NCBI RefSeq assembly: GCF_001634365.1
Contig: NZ_CP014579.1
Coordinates: 248,001-312,000, forward strand
Direction of reading: 5' to 3'
Length of the DNA: 64,000 nt
Source of the DNA: Paraburkholderia phytofirmans OLGA172
GTDB lineage: Bacteria; Pseudomonadota; Gammaproteobacteria; Burkholderiales; Burkholderiaceae
The number at the start of each line of letters is the position of its first letter. Position 1 is the stretch's first letter. Positions 37,438 through 45,769 of the stretch are shown here, piece by piece. The position numbers and the translations under genes are program-made. Below the pieces are notes generated by a model that was not told the DNA's origin, searched no databases, and saw nothing but the letters and a program-made list of their open reading frames with translations.

Positions 37438-37665
37438 TGCGATTCTGGTTAGCCAGGGAGCTATATTTTACTTGTATTCGAGCAGTCGAATCATTTGGTC
37501 AGCGCGTCATTTCGTTGCGTAATTGTAATTCTGTCAGAGTACATCCGCTGGGGCGGTCGTTATTTGTCGCAATCCAGCCATAGAAGCGCACTCGGCAGCT
37601 CTATCGTTTAGACATTTAAACGGCACATCTCATGCACTGCGCATGCTGAGCGGCGTGTTATTGAG

Positions 37666-38694
37666 TCAAGTTGATGACCTTCCCGTATCGACGTGCCATT
37701 TCGGTAGCTCGGTGATGCGTTCTCCAATCCAGTTTACGGCTACTGCCATATCGTCACGTCGCTCGACTGGGTATTGCGCTCCCTCAACTGGAAGTTGTCC
37801 AGACGCGATGGCGTGTGGCTGGTCTAACCTACGTTGACCAGAACCGAAACGATGCCACGGGTATTCCACGAACAATGCGCCGGTATCGAGCAGATACAGC
37901 ACGGCGATGCGACTCCGAACCAACTCAAGGTATTCGCTACTGCCCAGTATCGAAAGGCGGAGCAAGCCATCGGAGAATGTTTCGGTTAGTCGCTCTGTTG
38001 ACGTGCCTTTCTCAATCACAGGCGTAGCGTTCGCGGATGTCAGCGCGTGTGAACTCTCTTGCCACTCTTTCAACCGGGGTACTATCAAAACCTTCCGTTC
38101 GTTGGTCGCGTTCCCGATGATGGGTTGGAGCAAGTCGCGGTCGACATAAAATCGGTTGCCGGCTAGCCAAGGCTCCGCAAGGAAACGGGCAAGCGGTTCG
38201 CTGTCGGACGTCTTGATGAGCGTGTGTTGCAGAAATTGCGTGACACCCGCCGCGTCGCCTGATGGCGACGGGAGATACCACCTGTTCATCAGCGTCAAGA
38301 TTGCGTGCGGCAAGTCTTCGTGCCGATAACAGTCCCGAATGAGGGCAGGATAGTCATGGCAAAGGGACCAGAATGGAGGACGATAGTTGCCGTCAGGTTT
38401 GAGGTGAGAGTTGCCACTCACCTCAATGATGCGATGAACCCATTCAGCGGCGCATCGCATCTTCGCGAGATGCCTGGACAACAGTTCTCTCAGGTCTGTA
38501 AGCGTGTCGCGCGAGCCTAGAAGTTTCGATTTGTCAGCGTGGTCCTCGCGGACCCAAACTTCGAGAGCGGTTTCATCGATGTTTCTCCAGAATTCGACGC
38601 CCGTGTCCTGATGCAGGTCGAGCAATGATTTGGCGTACTCGAAAAGTCGCAGGACGTCGTCGTGCGGCGCGGCAGAGTTGGTGTGGTTGAACAT
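37666..38694 (-). CDS. Unknown protein A of the island (342 aa), paralogue of the next gene
   Basis: Not recognised as a named family. It looks related to the neighbouring 365-aa protein along most of its length. An N-terminal helix pair (DVLRLFEYAKSLLDLHQD) matches DLQRLLSEAARLIDIHDD next door. A C-terminal domain contains RKVLIVPRLKEW (about 200), SDGLLRLSIL (about 241-250) and IAVLYLLDTGALFVEYPW (263-280). No signal peptide, membrane helix or catalytic motif is seen. It lies 42 nt after the 365-aa gene and 228 nt before the nuclease-NTPase gene on the same strand. Confidence 0.7.
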   Translation of the reverse strand: MFNHTNSAAPHDDVLRLFEYAKSLLDLHQDTGVEFWRNIDETALEVWVREDHADKSKLLGSRDTLTDLRELLSRHLAKMRCAAEWVHRIIEVSGNSHLKPDGNYRPPFWSLCHDYPALIRDCYRHEDLPHAILTLMNRWYLPSPSGDAAGVTQFLQHTLIKTSDSEPLARFLAEPWLAGNRFYVDRDLLQPIIGNATNERKVLIVPRLKEWQESSHALTSANATPVIEKGTSTERLTETFSDGLLRLSILGSSEYLELVRSRIAVLYLLDTGALFVEYPWHRFGSGQRRLDQPHAIASGQLPVEGAQYPVERRDDMAVAVNWIGERITELPKWHVDTGRSST

Positions 38695-38736
38695 GATATC
38701 GAGTGGTGTGATGTGTGAAATACGCGTGCGGGTGAC

Positions 38737-39834
38737 TCAGAAAGGGATGTCGTCCGCCCAGAGGTCCAGACGACCCGTCGGCAGTCCTTCTACGCGGTTG
38801 ACTATGAACCTGCATGGAAGAAGGTCATTCGTCACGGTAGAAGGCACGAGAGCCGGATTCTTGAAGGCCTGTATTTCTAAAGACTCTGCGGAGGCGATTC
38901 GCGCTTTTCCTGTCATGCCCCGCCACGGATACTCGACGACGAGTGCGTAGTCGGCGAACACGTATACAACCGTGAGGTTGCTTCGAATCTCTTTTAGCAG
39001 ATTGCGGTTTGCGATAACCGGAATCCGCAACAGACCGCCTGCAAATACTTCGAAAGTGGCTGGTTTTCCAGAGACGTCAATGCCGAAAATGAGCTTTGAC
39101 GCCGCGTGGGTGAGTGCCGAGTGCTCGGACTCGTTCAGCGAGTCACATCGAATGACGAGAACAGATTGCTCGTCAATCAAATCCTGGAGTCGCTCGGGTA
39201 GCTCTTCGTAGAGGACGCGACCGTACGTGCCGGTATCATTTGTCGGCTCGACCGGTTCAAACAGCTCCGGCCAGTCGACGGGAGTCAGACGCGAATGCTG
39301 CGCCTGGCGAGCGCTGTCGTGTTTGCATAGACGCGAACGAAATCGCCTGCGCTCGATAAGCGCCTGAGCAGCCCTACGCAGCCCCGGGTGTCGGAGGCTG
39401 TTGATTGCAAACTGGCGCTCCGAGAAACAGAGGGTATCTAGCCAATTCTCATCGTTCAGCAAGCGCCAGGTATCATCGTATGTGTTGTCGGCGTACACGG
39501 AAGCACGACGCATCACGTCGCGATAGTGTTCGAGCACATCTCGCATCAGACCTACATTTTCGGCGTCGTACGACACAGGCTTATGCCACGAGGTACCCAG
39601 AACCCACGTGCCTACAACGTCTGGGTCAAGGGATTCGTAGTAGGCGGAAGTCCCGTCGTCGTGGATGTCAATCAGGCGCGCAGCCTCGCTGAGAAGGCGT
39701 TGCAAATCTCGGGACGGATAGTCTGAGCACGCGTCATCAATGTCGCCCATTGCGTCGTCGGTATAGTAGCGTTGCGATTCCTCGTAATCTTCGCCGTGGG
39801 CGGGTTCGCGGAAACGTTGCGGGTCGATAATCAT
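38737..39834 (-). CDS. Unknown protein B of the island (365 aa), paralogue of the neighbour
   Basis: Not recognised. An acidic N-terminus (residues 15-40) precedes a helical region, and the C-terminal domain has QSVLVIRCDSLNESEHSAL (223-241), AGGLLRIPVI (265-274) and LTVVYVFADYALVVEYPW (287-304). It ends with an acidic tail RLDLWADDIPF. The same domain order occurs in the 342-aa protein, and the C-terminal part is echoed in the 234- and 197-aa proteins. Placed 42 nt after the cytosine methyltransferase gene and 42 nt before the 342-aa gene, it is almost certainly co-transcribed with both. Confidence 0.7.
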   Translation of the reverse strand: MIIDPQRFREPAHGEDYEESQRYYTDDAMGDIDDACSDYPSRDLQRLLSEAARLIDIHDDGTSAYYESLDPDVVGTWVLGTSWHKPVSYDAENVGLMRDVLEHYRDVMRRASVYADNTYDDTWRLLNDENWLDTLCFSERQFAINSLRHPGLRRAAQALIERRRFRSRLCKHDSARQAQHSRLTPVDWPELFEPVEPTNDTGTYGRVLYEELPERLQDLIDEQSVLVIRCDSLNESEHSALTHAASKLIFGIDVSGKPATFEVFAGGLLRIPVIANRNLLKEIRSNLTVVYVFADYALVVEYPWRGMTGKARIASAESLEIQAFKNPALVPSTVTNDLLPCRFIVNRVEGLPTGRLDLWADDIPF

Positions 39835-39876
39835 TATGTTCTTCAGTTGGTCTCGTATGTGGTGTAGCTGCGCGTT

Positions 39877-41223
39877 TTAGCTTTCGCTCGTATGCTGGAC
39901 ATGGGCTTTGTGTAACGCCTCGCCAATACGGGTCACGAGCGGCACGACCAATGCATTGCCCATCAACATTGCACGCGTTGCGTCGGACACACCGGGCATT
40001 TCGGTAAAGCGGCGAGGGAAACCATTGAGGGCCTCCAGCTCTTCTGGAGTCAGGCGGCGAAGTAGGCCGCTGGACTCGCGAATTGCGTGTTTTGTGCGCG
40101 CTGCGGTGGTCCCGCCTTCTGACGTGATGACCGTTCGCGACGGACGGTCTAAGGGGTCGGGGAACGACATTGCACCTTCTGAATAGTTATATGCAAAACC
40201 GTTTTTCGTTCGGGGAGTTTTCTTTGCTGCCTTCGCGGCAAGCCAATTTTCCTCGTCTTCTTGCTTGATGTAGAAAGTTGTCGGAACTGGACCAGTCTTG
40301 CGGACGATGTCCCCGAGCGTAAGCGGTGTTGCTTGACCGGTGAACTCGGTGAAGTCAGCGATTTCTGCCGCGTCGACAGCGAAGGTTCGAACTGCGCCGT
40401 CGAGCATCAATCCGCACTTTGAAAATCGCGATTTGCCATTCGAGAGGGGGCGGTAATGGAGCTGTTCGTCGAACGGGTCTGAATGAAGGTTTAACGCCGG
40501 AGTGGCACCGTCAAGTGGATTGCGAGGAACGCAGGGAAGTGCGTCGTTGAGGACTGAATGGTCAAGCCACCCGGAACTGGCGGACGCAAGGCTGGCAGTC
40601 TCCATGTTCTCGTAGACGCCTGTGGACTCATGGTAAGCAACGATGAAAATGCGTCGGCGGCGCTGCGCGTAGCCGTAGTCCGCTGCGTTGACGACTCTCC
40701 ACTCAGCTGCGTACCCAAGCGAATTCAAAGTAGCAAGGATGACTGCGAAATCACGTCCCTTGCACGACGCCGGACTCGAAATCAGTCGGTCCACATTTTC
40801 GAGCATTACGTATTTGACGGGTTCGCCATCCATGATTCGCTGTTTGAGCAATGCGGCGATGGACCACCACAAAACGCCCTTTTTTCCGGCGAGCCCATCA
40901 GATTGCGACAAAGGCTTTGCTACAGAATAATCCTGACAGGGGAAGCCACCGCAGAGTATGTCCGGTGATGCTTCTCGTATTGTCTGTTGGCCTGATTCGG
41001 AAGCGAGGACGGCGAAAACGTCTTCGTTGATATGCGTTTCTTCTGGCCAATGCGTCTTGTAAATTGTGCTGGCGTGCTGGACTTTTTTTGACGGTTCAAA
41101 CTGATTGCTGAATGTGACCTCAAACGGTGCTCCATGAACGGCTTCCAGGCCGAGCCTGAATCCGCCGACACCTGCGAACAGTTCTGCGACCTTAAGTGTG
41201 GCGTTGTCCTTCGTGTACGACAT
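39877..41223 (-). CDS. DNA (cytosine-5) methyltransferase
   Basis: The 448-aa enzyme has the ordered C5-MTase motifs: LFAGVGGFRLGLE (I, residues 15-27), GGFPCQDYS (IV, catalytic Cys96), LENVDRL (VI, 141-147), QRRRRIFIVA (VIII, 187-196) and NALVVPLVTRIGEAL (X) near the end. The target-recognition region is about residues 230-360. It methylates cytosine in a specific sequence. No obvious type II endonuclease is adjacent; its neighbours are the island's unknown proteins and, downstream, a nuclease-NTPase. It could provide self-marking for that system. Start ATG at 41223. Confidence 0.92.
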   Translation of the reverse strand: MSYTKDNATLKVAELFAGVGGFRLGLEAVHGAPFEVTFSNQFEPSKKVQHASTIYKTHWPEETHINEDVFAVLASESGQQTIREASPDILCGGFPCQDYSVAKPLSQSDGLAGKKGVLWWSIAALLKQRIMDGEPVKYVMLENVDRLISSPASCKGRDFAVILATLNSLGYAAEWRVVNAADYGYAQRRRRIFIVAYHESTGVYENMETASLASASSGWLDHSVLNDALPCVPRNPLDGATPALNLHSDPFDEQLHYRPLSNGKSRFSKCGLMLDGAVRTFAVDAAEIADFTEFTGQATPLTLGDIVRKTGPVPTTFYIKQEDEENWLAAKAAKKTPRTKNGFAYNYSEGAMSFPDPLDRPSRTVITSEGGTTAARTKHAIRESSGLLRRLTPEELEALNGFPRRFTEMPGVSDATRAMLMGNALVVPLVTRIGEALHKAHVQHTSES

Positions 41224-41555
41224 CCTGTTTCCTTATTGCGATGGTGGAAACAGGTGAAGCGATCGGTTTTAGCCTTTCGTCGAAAATTCTCGAAAACTTT
41301 TCGAATCATGCCGACGACATGAGATGGTGGAAGTGGAGTGCGGTTAAGGCTGGACCCGGATGCCGAGCGGCGGTGTTATCCGGAAACCTGTGAGGGCGCG
41401 TGGAAAACGCGAAAGAGAGGGCATTCCTAGCCCCGAGAGTCACTCGCCGTCTGCGTTCGCTACCGACGCGGCAACTTCGTAGTGTCGACTGGACCGAGAA
41501 TATCGGATGGCATCTTGGACACGGGGGAAAGCTACATCGAGGAGCGATGTCCGGA
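41224..41555. other. Gap inside the island operon
   Basis: A 332-bp gap separates the 234-aa gene from the methyltransferase gene. Minus-strand frames here show no family resemblance. A separate promoter for the methyltransferase could lie here, as is common in restriction-modification loci. Confidence 0.35.
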
Positions 41556-42260
41556 TTAATCGTGTTCTGCCGCGCCAGCCATATCGACGCAGTTGGTAAT
41601 GACAATGATGTTGCGCGGGAGGTTGCAGCGTAGTCGACGTCGGATTTCGTCCTCGAACGAAAGTCCTGCGTCGTGCCAATCTGTGATGAGCGATGCGTTC
41701 GCTTCCTTGAGGAGCAGGTCCAGCTGATGTGGACGATAAGGATGAACTACCAATGCACATGAGTCTTGCGCCTTGTATACGATAGGCAGTTCGGTTTCAA
41801 ATGCCTGAAACGCACGCTCGAGGCCATCGAAATCGATGAGGAGAGTTTTGTTGTTGAGGGCTAAAACGACTTTGAGGTCATTTGTGTCGCCAGACTGCAG
41901 CGCAAGCTCAGCGTAGCCAATCGACGCGTCTTTAGAATACACAATCGCCGCGATGTCCCATTGTGTTTTCGCCCGGACGACGAGGCATTTCCTCTCCGTG
42001 AATTGCTGCGCGAGTTCATCTGGTAATTCCGTTCGCGGTATCAGGAAACATGTATCGCAATGTCGTCGCGACAGGTGCCATATCTGGTCAAGCATGGGCG
42101 TTGATCGTCCGCTGAGGAACCTTCGGACTGTGGCAGGACCGGTCGCGATGACTGTATTGTTTGACTGCTCGGACGATTGAACTTCGTCACCAGGGGCGCA
42201 CGTATCGTGGCTATGAATTGTCTCGGACAACGTCGGCATGGTTGCGATAATTTGATGCAC
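41556..42260 (-). CDS. Unknown protein C of the island (234 aa)
   Basis: Not recognised. The first 50 residues look disordered and polar. From about 56 the sequence is alpha/beta: MLDQIWHLSRRHCDTCFLIP, LPDELAQQFTERKCLVVRA, KVVLALNNKTLLIDFDG, and LPIVYKAQDSCALVVHPY (158-175). It ends NIIVITNCVDMAGAAEHD. The last blocks align in order with the C-terminal domain of the 365-aa protein. No catalytic motif or membrane segment is visible. It lies 103 nt after the 197-aa gene on the same strand. Confidence 0.65.
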   Translation of the reverse strand: MHQIIATMPTLSETIHSHDTCAPGDEVQSSEQSNNTVIATGPATVRRFLSGRSTPMLDQIWHLSRRHCDTCFLIPRTELPDELAQQFTERKCLVVRAKTQWDIAAIVYSKDASIGYAELALQSGDTNDLKVVLALNNKTLLIDFDGLERAFQAFETELPIVYKAQDSCALVVHPYRPHQLDLLLKEANASLITDWHDAGLSFEDEIRRRLRCNLPRNIIVITNCVDMAGAAEHD

Positions 42261-42363
42261 GGTGGGATGGGCCCGCTACGCCGGCGATAAAAATGGCAGC
42301 GAGAGGGGATCTCGCTGCTCGACAATTAAGATTGGGATGAGAGGGTGGAAAGCTTCGGTTTGC

Positions 42364-42957
42364 CTATGTGGACAAGGACTTGTCCTGCTCCATATCCTTT
42401 CTTTGGATATGTCGGTTGTCCAGAACATAGATTGGCCTATCCCAGGTGGTGTCAACCGCATCGCCGCCCAATTCGGCGTATGTTGGCCGACTTCCAGACT
42501 GGGCGGTCACCCCACAAATGCATAGGTCGTGAATGAGCGACTCAGTCATCGGGACGTTCTCCAGAATTGCTGCGTCGGCGAACTGGTAAACAATGAGCAG
42601 ACGCCGGGCAAACGGGGCGTTCCAGTAAGATTTAAGCGCGTGGTCTGGCAGGACGACGGTCTCGTCGCGAAGAAACAGAGCCGCGAAATGTTCGTCCTCA
42701 CGCGTGGTGATGACCTTGGCTTCGTACTTCGCAGCCGTCGCTGGAAATTCTGACGCCGTTTTGTTGTGAAGCGCGACGAGGACGCAATAGTCGTCGGGCG
42801 ATACGTCCTCGTTTGTCAACAGCTCGCGAGCGTGGACAAAAAATGAACATGGGTGTTCGACCGTCGCGAGATAGTCGGTGATGAAACCCATCAATTCGAC
42901 ATCGAGGTCGGCTGCTGAGAGTTCCTTTTGGTTGACGGATTTCTGAACCGCTTGCAT
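42364..42957 (-). CDS. Unknown protein D of the island (197 aa)
   Basis: Not recognised. An alpha/beta pattern runs through the protein: ELMGFITDYLATVEHPCSFF, PDDYCVLVALHNKT (54-67), HFAALFLRDETVVLPDHALK, then LLIVYQFADAAILENVPM (120-137) and WDRPIYVLDNRHIQR near the end. The VLVAL strand followed by the IVYxF...AIL segment mirrors the shared C-terminal domain of the two larger island proteins. The ATG at 42957 begins MQAVQKSVNQ. It lies 158 nt after the 227-aa gene. Confidence 0.65.
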   Translation of the reverse strand: MQAVQKSVNQKELSAADLDVELMGFITDYLATVEHPCSFFVHARELLTNEDVSPDDYCVLVALHNKTASEFPATAAKYEAKVITTREDEHFAALFLRDETVVLPDHALKSYWNAPFARRLLIVYQFADAAILENVPMTESLIHDLCICGVTAQSGSRPTYAELGGDAVDTTWDRPIYVLDNRHIQRKDMEQDKSLST

Positions 42958-43115
42958 ATTTTTTCCTGATTTCGTGCTTCCTGTATCGACTGCCGTCCAA
43001 TAGGCTTTCGGGCAGCTGGAGTTTGTATAGCTAACGCTAGACTTCGTCTTGCAATGGATTGAATTGCTAGACGCAGACTTGCGCGCAACCAGACACGTAC
43101 AGACGCGCGCAACTT

Positions 43116-43799
43116 TTATTCGCTTTTGTCCGTATCTACTGTGGAATCGCTGGACTTCGGTACCATGCCGAAATCCTTCGCTACCGATTGAAGGATGTCG
43201 GTGACCACATCGGGGCGCTCCTGTATGAGATGCCTGACCGTAGCGTCAGCGAATTGTTCGGTTGCAAGCATTTTCACGTCGATGTCCAAGGACCCGCTGA
43301 CGACGCGGTCCGGTCCTTGACTCGCCACCTCAACCGCATATTGCTCAAAGATTTCGGCTTCGCGCAGAAATGCAGAGCTTCGTACAAATGCGACCGGGTC
43401 ACGATGTCTCGCCTCTTGCCTGAATTTGTCAAAGAGGTGCAGGTCTTTCGCTGGCTCCAGAGCAGTAACAATCTTGCTACCAAGGGCCATCCGAGTTTGC
43501 AGTACGCCTTTGGCCTTCCATGAATCGAGCAGCTGACATACCTCGGGGTCGCCAAAGTCGCAGACGACGAAAAAGAAGTCGGCACGCACACGGTAGCCAA
43601 GGACGAGCACAGGCCCATCGGGCGTCTGAAAGACGAGCAACGAAGTCGCAATTTTTTTGCGTGCATACCGTGCCCAGCGCGGGGAATCCGGTTTCATAAA
43701 AAGGTAGGGCTCGCCTGCGAGTGCCCTGAGCGCTTGGGGTGCGGAGTCTTCCGGTTGGTAAGTGTTGATTCGGGCGCCGATAAATGATGTCGCGTTCAT
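43116..43799 (-). CDS. Unknown protein E of the island (227 aa), first gene of the group
   Basis: Not recognised and not visibly related to the other four unknowns. The N-terminal half is strand-rich: FIGARINTYQ, KKIATSLLVFQTPDGPVLVLGY and ADFFFVVCDFGDPEV. The middle is charged and helical (KDLHLFDKFRQEARHRDPVAF), and the end is acidic and polar (SSDSTVDTDKSE). No catalytic motif is visible. It is the promoter-proximal gene of the minus-strand group, reading out of the A/T-rich region at 43800-44160. Confidence 0.65.
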   Translation of the reverse strand: MNATSFIGARINTYQPEDSAPQALRALAGEPYLFMKPDSPRWARYARKKIATSLLVFQTPDGPVLVLGYRVRADFFFVVCDFGDPEVCQLLDSWKAKGVLQTRMALGSKIVTALEPAKDLHLFDKFRQEARHRDPVAFVRSSAFLREAEIFEQYAVEVASQGPDRVVSGSLDIDVKMLATEQFADATVRHLIQERPDVVTDILQSVAKDFGMVPKSSDSTVDTDKSE

Positions 43800-44522
43800 A
43801 AACTGACTAACTTTGGTGGAATCGTTCGAGAAGAACTCTCGATTGCGGTTAATAGAGTGAACGAATGGTATTTGCAGTTTTCGTATAAAACAAGGGGGTT
43901 TGGAAAATATCCAAATATTTATACGTGCCAGATGGAAAATAATTCGATAATGATTTTACGGGATGCGATATTTGAATAATTTGAGTAAAATCATCTGATT
44001 ATATAATTCGATATTGCTCGAATCGGGTGGATCATGATTTGCATATTCACCCTGCCGGATGATCATCGTGGCTCCGGCGTGATGTTGCACGATTCGTGGT
44101 GAGGCAAGTATTGCCTTATTGCCCGAGATAATTTGCAAATGTTGGTTTGCAAATTATCTCGTGTATCGGACGCGCGGACGGGATCGGGCCGACCTTCGGC
44201 GCTGGCGTCCAGGCGCGTAACTCAATGTCACCGCGACTACGCGAGCCGAATCGGGACGCTGATTAGCGCAATGTCATATGTCCGGCAGGAAGCATGGCCG
44301 GGGTATCGGGCTGTGATGCATGGGTTGGGTTGCCTTCAGCCCGCTAGTTGCTGGGCTAAGCCGTCATGCGCTTCCCGTTTCAGGAGCGTTCGTAGCCGCA
44401 TAGCTGATCCGCAGATGTGCAAGAAAGGCGCGGCCTGCGAGACATCGCGATGTCTGCACCTTTATACGCACGGAGTCAAAGCCGTTCGGAAGCCGGGATA
44501 AAACGGCGTCGCCATACGTTGG
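43800..44522. promoter_or_regulatory. A/T-rich divergent control region of the defence-like island
   Basis: Positions 43800-44160 are strikingly A/T-rich compared with flanking genes, with runs such as GATATTTGAATAATTTGAG. It must hold the promoter of the seven-gene minus-strand group and perhaps that of the adenine methyltransferase on the plus strand. It contains the 15-bp inverted repeat at 44124-44161. From 44165 to 44522 I see no gene. Confidence 0.55.
44124..44161. repeat. 15-bp perfect inverted repeat in the island control region
   Basis: CGAGATAATTTGCAA and TTGCAAATTATCTCG are perfect inverses around an 8-nt loop (ATGTTGGT). The stem is A/T-rich, so it is a weak terminator candidate and a better candidate for an operator or recombination site. 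It lies 325 bp upstream of the 227-aa gene and 360 bp upstream of the Dam-type gene. Confidence 0.6.
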
Positions 44523-45365
44523 ATGCACGTACATCCAATCTCAAAAGCGGCGCTACCTGGTAGGCCATTCCTCAAGTGGGTCGGGGGCAAGTCCCGCATT
44601 CTTCAACAAATCGTTCCGCGACTTCCGCACGGCCGTCGGCTTATTGAACCGTTCGTCGGTGGTGGCGCTGTGTTCTTGGGGACCGGGTTCGAGGAGTACC
44701 TGCTCAACGACAGCAACGTCCATCTTATTGAACTGTATCGGGCCGTGTCGGAACGGCCGATCGAGTTCATGAACCTCGCGTCCTCGTTCTTCGTCGACGA
44801 TAACCGTTCGTCGAGTCGATACATCGAACTGCGTACCCAATTCAATTGCGAGCCAGACAGCCTGACCCGAGCAGCGCTATTTCTCTATCTGAACCGGCAC
44901 GGTTTTAACGGGTTGTGTCGGTATAACAAACGTGGCAAGTTAAACGTGCCGTACGGACATCCGGTACGCGTTCCCCGATTTCCTCGAGAGGGAATCCTGA
45001 ATTTTGTCGAGAAGGCGCGAAAGGCCACATTCGTCAATGACGATTTTGCGGCCGTTATGCGAAGGGCGGTACTAGGCGACGTCGTTTATTGCGACCCGCC
45101 GTATGTGGACCCTGACGGCGCCCGGAGTTTTACGGCGTACGGGCCGGCTGGTTTCGGCATGGACAGGCAACAGGAGCTCGCCGAGCTTGCCAGAGAGCTG
45201 AGAGGGGCGGGTGTGCCGGTTGTGATTTCGAATCACGACTGCTCGGCAGCACGGGAGTTATATGCGGGCGCGAAAATTTTCACGTTCGCAGCACGACGTT
45301 CCATCAGTGCTGACGGCACCCGGCGGGGCGATGCGGGGGAACTGCTAGCCGTATTCGAGGCGTAG
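44523..45365 (+). CDS. Dam-type DNA adenine methyltransferase (D12 class)
   Basis: The 280-aa enzyme has the class-alpha N6-adenine MTase order: FLKWVGGKSRIL (X, residues 16-27), IEPFVGGGAVF (I, 41-51) and GDVVYCDPPYV (IV, DPPY at 191-194). The end NHDCSAARELY is also typical. Length matches Dam (278 aa) and DpnM-like enzymes. It may be an orphan Dam modifying GATC, or the methylase partner of the convergent nuclease-like gene at 45770. The ATG at 44523 has no strong ribosome-binding site. Confidence 0.9.
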   Translation: MHVHPISKAALPGRPFLKWVGGKSRILQQIVPRLPHGRRLIEPFVGGGAVFLGTGFEEYLLNDSNVHLIELYRAVSERPIEFMNLASSFFVDDNRSSSRYIELRTQFNCEPDSLTRAALFLYLNRHGFNGLCRYNKRGKLNVPYGHPVRVPRFPREGILNFVEKARKATFVNDDFAAVMRRAVLGDVVYCDPPYVDPDGARSFTAYGPAGFGMDRQQELAELARELRGAGVPVVISNHDCSAARELYAGAKIFTFAARRSISADGTRRGDAGELLAVFEA

Positions 45366-45769
45366 ACATCTCTATCTGGCGGCGGCTTTAGGGAAGGGCG
45401 GCGCTAAGGTTCAAAAAAGCATTCTGTCAGGGTATGCGGGAAGTGTGCTCGTGTCAGTGGAGATTACGGGGGTAGCCTGGTTTGAGAGTCCATGTTTAGT
45501 GGTGCTGATAAGATTTCCGTCATCTGAATCCAGTTTAGAAAAAAATTCGTCGATATCACAATAGTTTCCCTCTTCAACGTCGCGTTACGCCGAGGCGAGG
45601 ACTTGCAACAGTGCGGCCGTCTGCTGTTTGCGTTTATCGTCGCTATCCTGCATGGCAAGTTGCCTCCTTCGTTGGCCAACATCTTAGGTGAGATTCCGCC
45701 ATTCACTGGCACGTTGCGCTGTTGAGTGGACGGTGTGCTCTGGGGTGTGGACGCGATTGACTAGATGCG
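45366..45769. other. Convergent intergenic region
   Basis: About 400 bp between the ends of the adenine methyltransferase and the nuclease-like gene. Minus-strand frame 45464-45712 has no family resemblance. No clear terminator seen. Confidence 0.4.

Noticed and set aside
45464..45712. 82-codon minus-strand frame between the adenine methylase and nuclease-like gene
   Set aside because: No family resemblance. Other frames in the same stretch are equally open, so it is not supported.
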